Source: Ditylenchus dipsaci (taxonomy: Eukaryota; Nematoda; Chromadorea; Rhabditida; Anguinidae). From it: DNA of 64,000 nucleotides. Below, piece after piece: positions 61,945-64,000 of the stretch. The position numbers and the translations under genes are program-made. Within the stretch, counting starts at the first letter, position 1, and every line of letters begins with the position of its first letter. The stretch spans positions 248,001-312,000 of the forward strand of contig SADC01001005.1 of the NCBI GenBank assembly GCA_004194705.1. The letters are read 5' to 3'. The notes below the pieces were generated by a model. That model did not search any database and had not been told where the DNA came from. It saw only the letters and a program-made list of their open reading frames with translations.

Positions 61945-62353
61945 GAAAAAAGCTTTTGAAGTTGACTGGTCGTCACTAACTCTTTTCAGTTTTTGACGTA
62001 AAATTTTTTTGTACTAGGAAAACCTGAAATTCTGACACCGGATTCGTGATCAGCGTATCTGATTTGCTTCTAAAACCACTCTTAGAAGTGTACTTTGAAT
62101 GTCTATTTCAAATTCCTCTCAGGACAATAAATATTTGAATTACTAATAATTGACTTGTTTAAGAGTTTATTCTCCTGAGAGAAATTTGAAATATGACATT
62201 CGAAATACACTTCTAAGAGTGGTTTTAAAAGCAAATCAGATACGCTGATCCCGAATCCGGTGTCAGAATTCCAGGTTCTGTTTGGTACAAAAAATTTTTA
62301 CGTCAAAAACTGAAAAGAGTTATTGACGACCAGTCAACTTCAAAAGCTTTTTT
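61945..62353. repeat. TCTGACACCGGATTCG palindrome family, most complete copy
   Basis: AAAAAGCTTTTGAAGTTGAC at the left mirrors GTCAACTTCAAAAGCTTTTT at the right. Inside lie TTTTTGACGTAAAATTTTTT, AATTCTGACACCGGATTCGT, GATCAGCGTATCTGATTTGC and ACTCTTAGAAGTGTA, each mirrored. The loop is near 62150. It shares the CACCGGATTCG...CAGCGTA block with 27500-27690. Confidence 0.8.
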
Positions 62354-62359
62354 CTGTGC

Positions 62360-64000
62360 GTAGTCGTTTCGCGAATTTTGACATTTGTCCTTTTTTGCGA
62401 AACGTTTCGCAAATTTTGACATTTGTCCTTTTTTGCGAAAGGTTTCGCAAATTTTGACATTTTCCAAATTTTGAATTGATTTGAATTCAAATCTCGAGAC
62501 AAGTTTCGAAGGCCAACACAGACAATCAAGCTATGGACGTCGTGTAGGCTGTACCTTTTGTATTTAAAGGTTATTATTGTTTTGTATGTTGCAGCTCGAT
62601 CAAGTTGAAACATTTCGGGCAGATGAAAGCAGTTAGGCGAAGCGAAAGGGAAAAGGGCTTTCATACATTCCGTATTGGCAATGAAAAGGAGGAAAGAAGT
62701 ACTACGCATGCTATTACTGTGGCGAGTAAGCATCCTTTTATTTTGCACATTCTAGTTATGTAATCTCGTAGGATCAAACGCAAGCTAGCAAATGGAAAGG
62801 TGATGTTCCGCGTGCCAATACTCAATGAAGCGACTGAAACAGGGAAGTGCGTCATCTTCGGTTCTCATCACGCCGAATGCAAGCTTTGTATGGATGAAAT
62901 CGCCGCGATGAATATGGGCAGAGAGTGCTGCCAAGAAGTGAAGATGCAAGCCGAGCACAGTCACAAACTACATTCGAGAAGGTTGGTTGTTTAATGATTA
63001 ACTTTATACAACTTGAGTGGTAGTTCTCTTGGTTTCAAGAGAATGCCCTGCAGATGTCGCAAGCTAAAGTAGAAGACGTGTTGAGCCAGGCCTCCGTCAA
63101 CATTAAGTTGGGCTCGTATGAAGAGAAGCGTCAGCAGCTGTTCCGTCATCGACGCGAGGTAGTTTTGGTGATAGAAGATCCATTCGACTCACCGAATGTC
63201 TTCAAAGTCACCAAGGTATCCGCCACATGAAAAAAATTAAATGTTGTCATTTGTTCTTTGATTTAGATGGGAACTCGTGTCGGATCGTGCTGCTAGAGTC
63301 GTGGTGATGTAAAGTGACAGTGATTTTGTAATTGGAGCTAGATGCAAATATCTGGCCATGGATGCGACGTTTGACATATGCTCGCCTGATTTTGGGCAAT
63401 TGCTCACGATACATAGATTTGTAAGTCTTCTGTTTAATCGATTTCTTGTATTTCTTGAAATTAGCTGCCGGTGGAAACAAACGACGTACTCACGCCAAAA
63501 AGGGAATGGATGGTCATTGCATGCGCCCTGATGAAGCAGACGACGACGAAAATCATCCTCAATGCGGACTTTATGGACTTTGAGCAGGCGTAAGTAAAAG
63601 CGGCGATGGGAATTCTCGGGGCTAATGTAAGCTTTCCCTATTGTTGAAGTTAGTGAATTTTGCGTGTTTTTAGAGCATACCTGACAGCCAAGACGGAGAG
63701 AAGAGAAGCTACTGGGCAATACATGGAGGAGTGGATCTGCTTCAACAAGAATGTGGCTTATCAGGAGCTCGGCTGCAATGATTGCGGCGTGTTCGTCTGC
63801 TACTTCGGCAACTGTGCAGCCTGCGGGAAGTGGCCAAGTAATATTGGGATGGCCATGGTCCGAGAAAGAATTAAGGATGAAATTCGTGTACGTGTAGATC
63901 TCACAGTTTAAATGTCTGCGTTTGTTATCTTTGTTTTCGGTGGTTGGTTTGAATAAAATTAGAGTGTTTATCATTGTTGGCTGTTAACCTGGTTTGCGTG
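62360..64000. mobile_element. MULE, left part only, with a transposase-Ulp1 gene
   Basis: A left array of three units of about 36 bp (TTCGC(A/G)AATTTTGACATTTG followed by TCCTTTTTTGCGAAA) lies at 62366-62470. The transposase gene follows. The right array must lie beyond 64000, so the end and target duplication cannot be checked. The element abuts the palindrome 61945-62353. Confidence 0.65.
62595..63911 (+). CDS. MULE transposase with a Ulp1/C48 SUMO-protease domain
   Basis: Exons 62595-62725, 62772-62981, about 63040-63215, 63267-63420, 63465-63589 and 63674-63911, with GT...AG borders. Domains: a FLYWCH-type finger (GFHTFRIGNEKEE, KYYACYYCGE, IKRKLANGKVMF, AEHSHKLHSR); a linker (SQAKVEDVLSQASVNIKLGS); the start of the MULE catalytic domain with Asp-1 in YLAMDATFDICSPDFGQLLT and Asp-2 in LNADFMDFEQAA; then, without the rest of the transposase, an exon ending in the C48 signature QELGCNDCGVFVCYFGNC and a terminal helix (GMAMVRERIKDEIRV). 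Only the C-terminal third of a Ulp1 domain is present. An in-frame TAA (63310-63312) and some frame changes suggest decay or sequence errors. Transposase-Ulp1 captures are known from plant MULEs; this arrangement differs in having FLYWCH. Confidence 0.65.

Overview
The window is animal nuclear DNA, most likely from a nematode. Introns are mostly short (about 35-180 bp) with GT...TTTCAG or TTTTAG borders. Three genes have an extra 3' splice-like site 7-15 nt before the ATG, as expected for spliced-leader trans-splicing. The recognisable genes are animal genes: atlastin, a voltage-gated calcium channel alpha-2/delta subunit, histone H2A, a lamin-like intermediate-filament protein and a Ly6-like membrane protein. 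The species cannot be named from the sequence alone.

Host genes, in order: a lamin-like gene (2.1-4.5 kb, minus); an unidentified basic coiled-coil gene (11.8-12.6 kb, minus); a small stand-alone copy of the atlastin middle domain followed at once by a complete atlastin gene (16.4-19.8 kb, plus, possibly an operon); a Ly6-like gene (30.5-31.2 kb, minus); and an alpha-2/delta gene (43.3 to beyond 58 kb, minus). The intronless H2A gene, with a canonical histone 3' stem-loop, lies inside the 8.6-kb intron of alpha-2/delta on the other strand. Almost every multi-exon gene needs one or more single-base corrections, usually in homopolymers, to stay in frame. This looks like consensus error rather than decay.

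The rest is dominated by one class of DNA transposon. I find 21 elements with inverted ends and 9-bp target-site duplications (11 exact, 10 with one mismatch), the signature of Mutator-like elements (MULEs). In most of them the inverted ends are tandem arrays of a short unit (often about 15 bp) that differs from element to element, while three internal cores (A, B, C) recur between different arrays. Larger members carry MULE transposases with an N-terminal FLYWCH-type zinc finger. One (20.6-24.3 kb) appears to splice in frame into an OTU cysteine protease, and another (62.4 kb to the window end) into a Ulp1/C48 SUMO-protease domain. A further Ulp1 fragment sits in the 58.7-59.9 kb element. Three others keep the FLYWCH domain, two of them also the C-terminal part, but have lost the catalytic core.

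The elements are heavily nested. Between 50.97 and 57.11 kb six lie inside one another within the alpha-2/delta intron; 58.1-61.3 kb holds three more inside a fourth; 4.9-8.1 kb is a third nest. Many smaller palindromic MITEs fill the remaining intergenic and intronic DNA. No rRNA or tRNA gene, CRISPR array or retroelement reverse transcriptase was seen.
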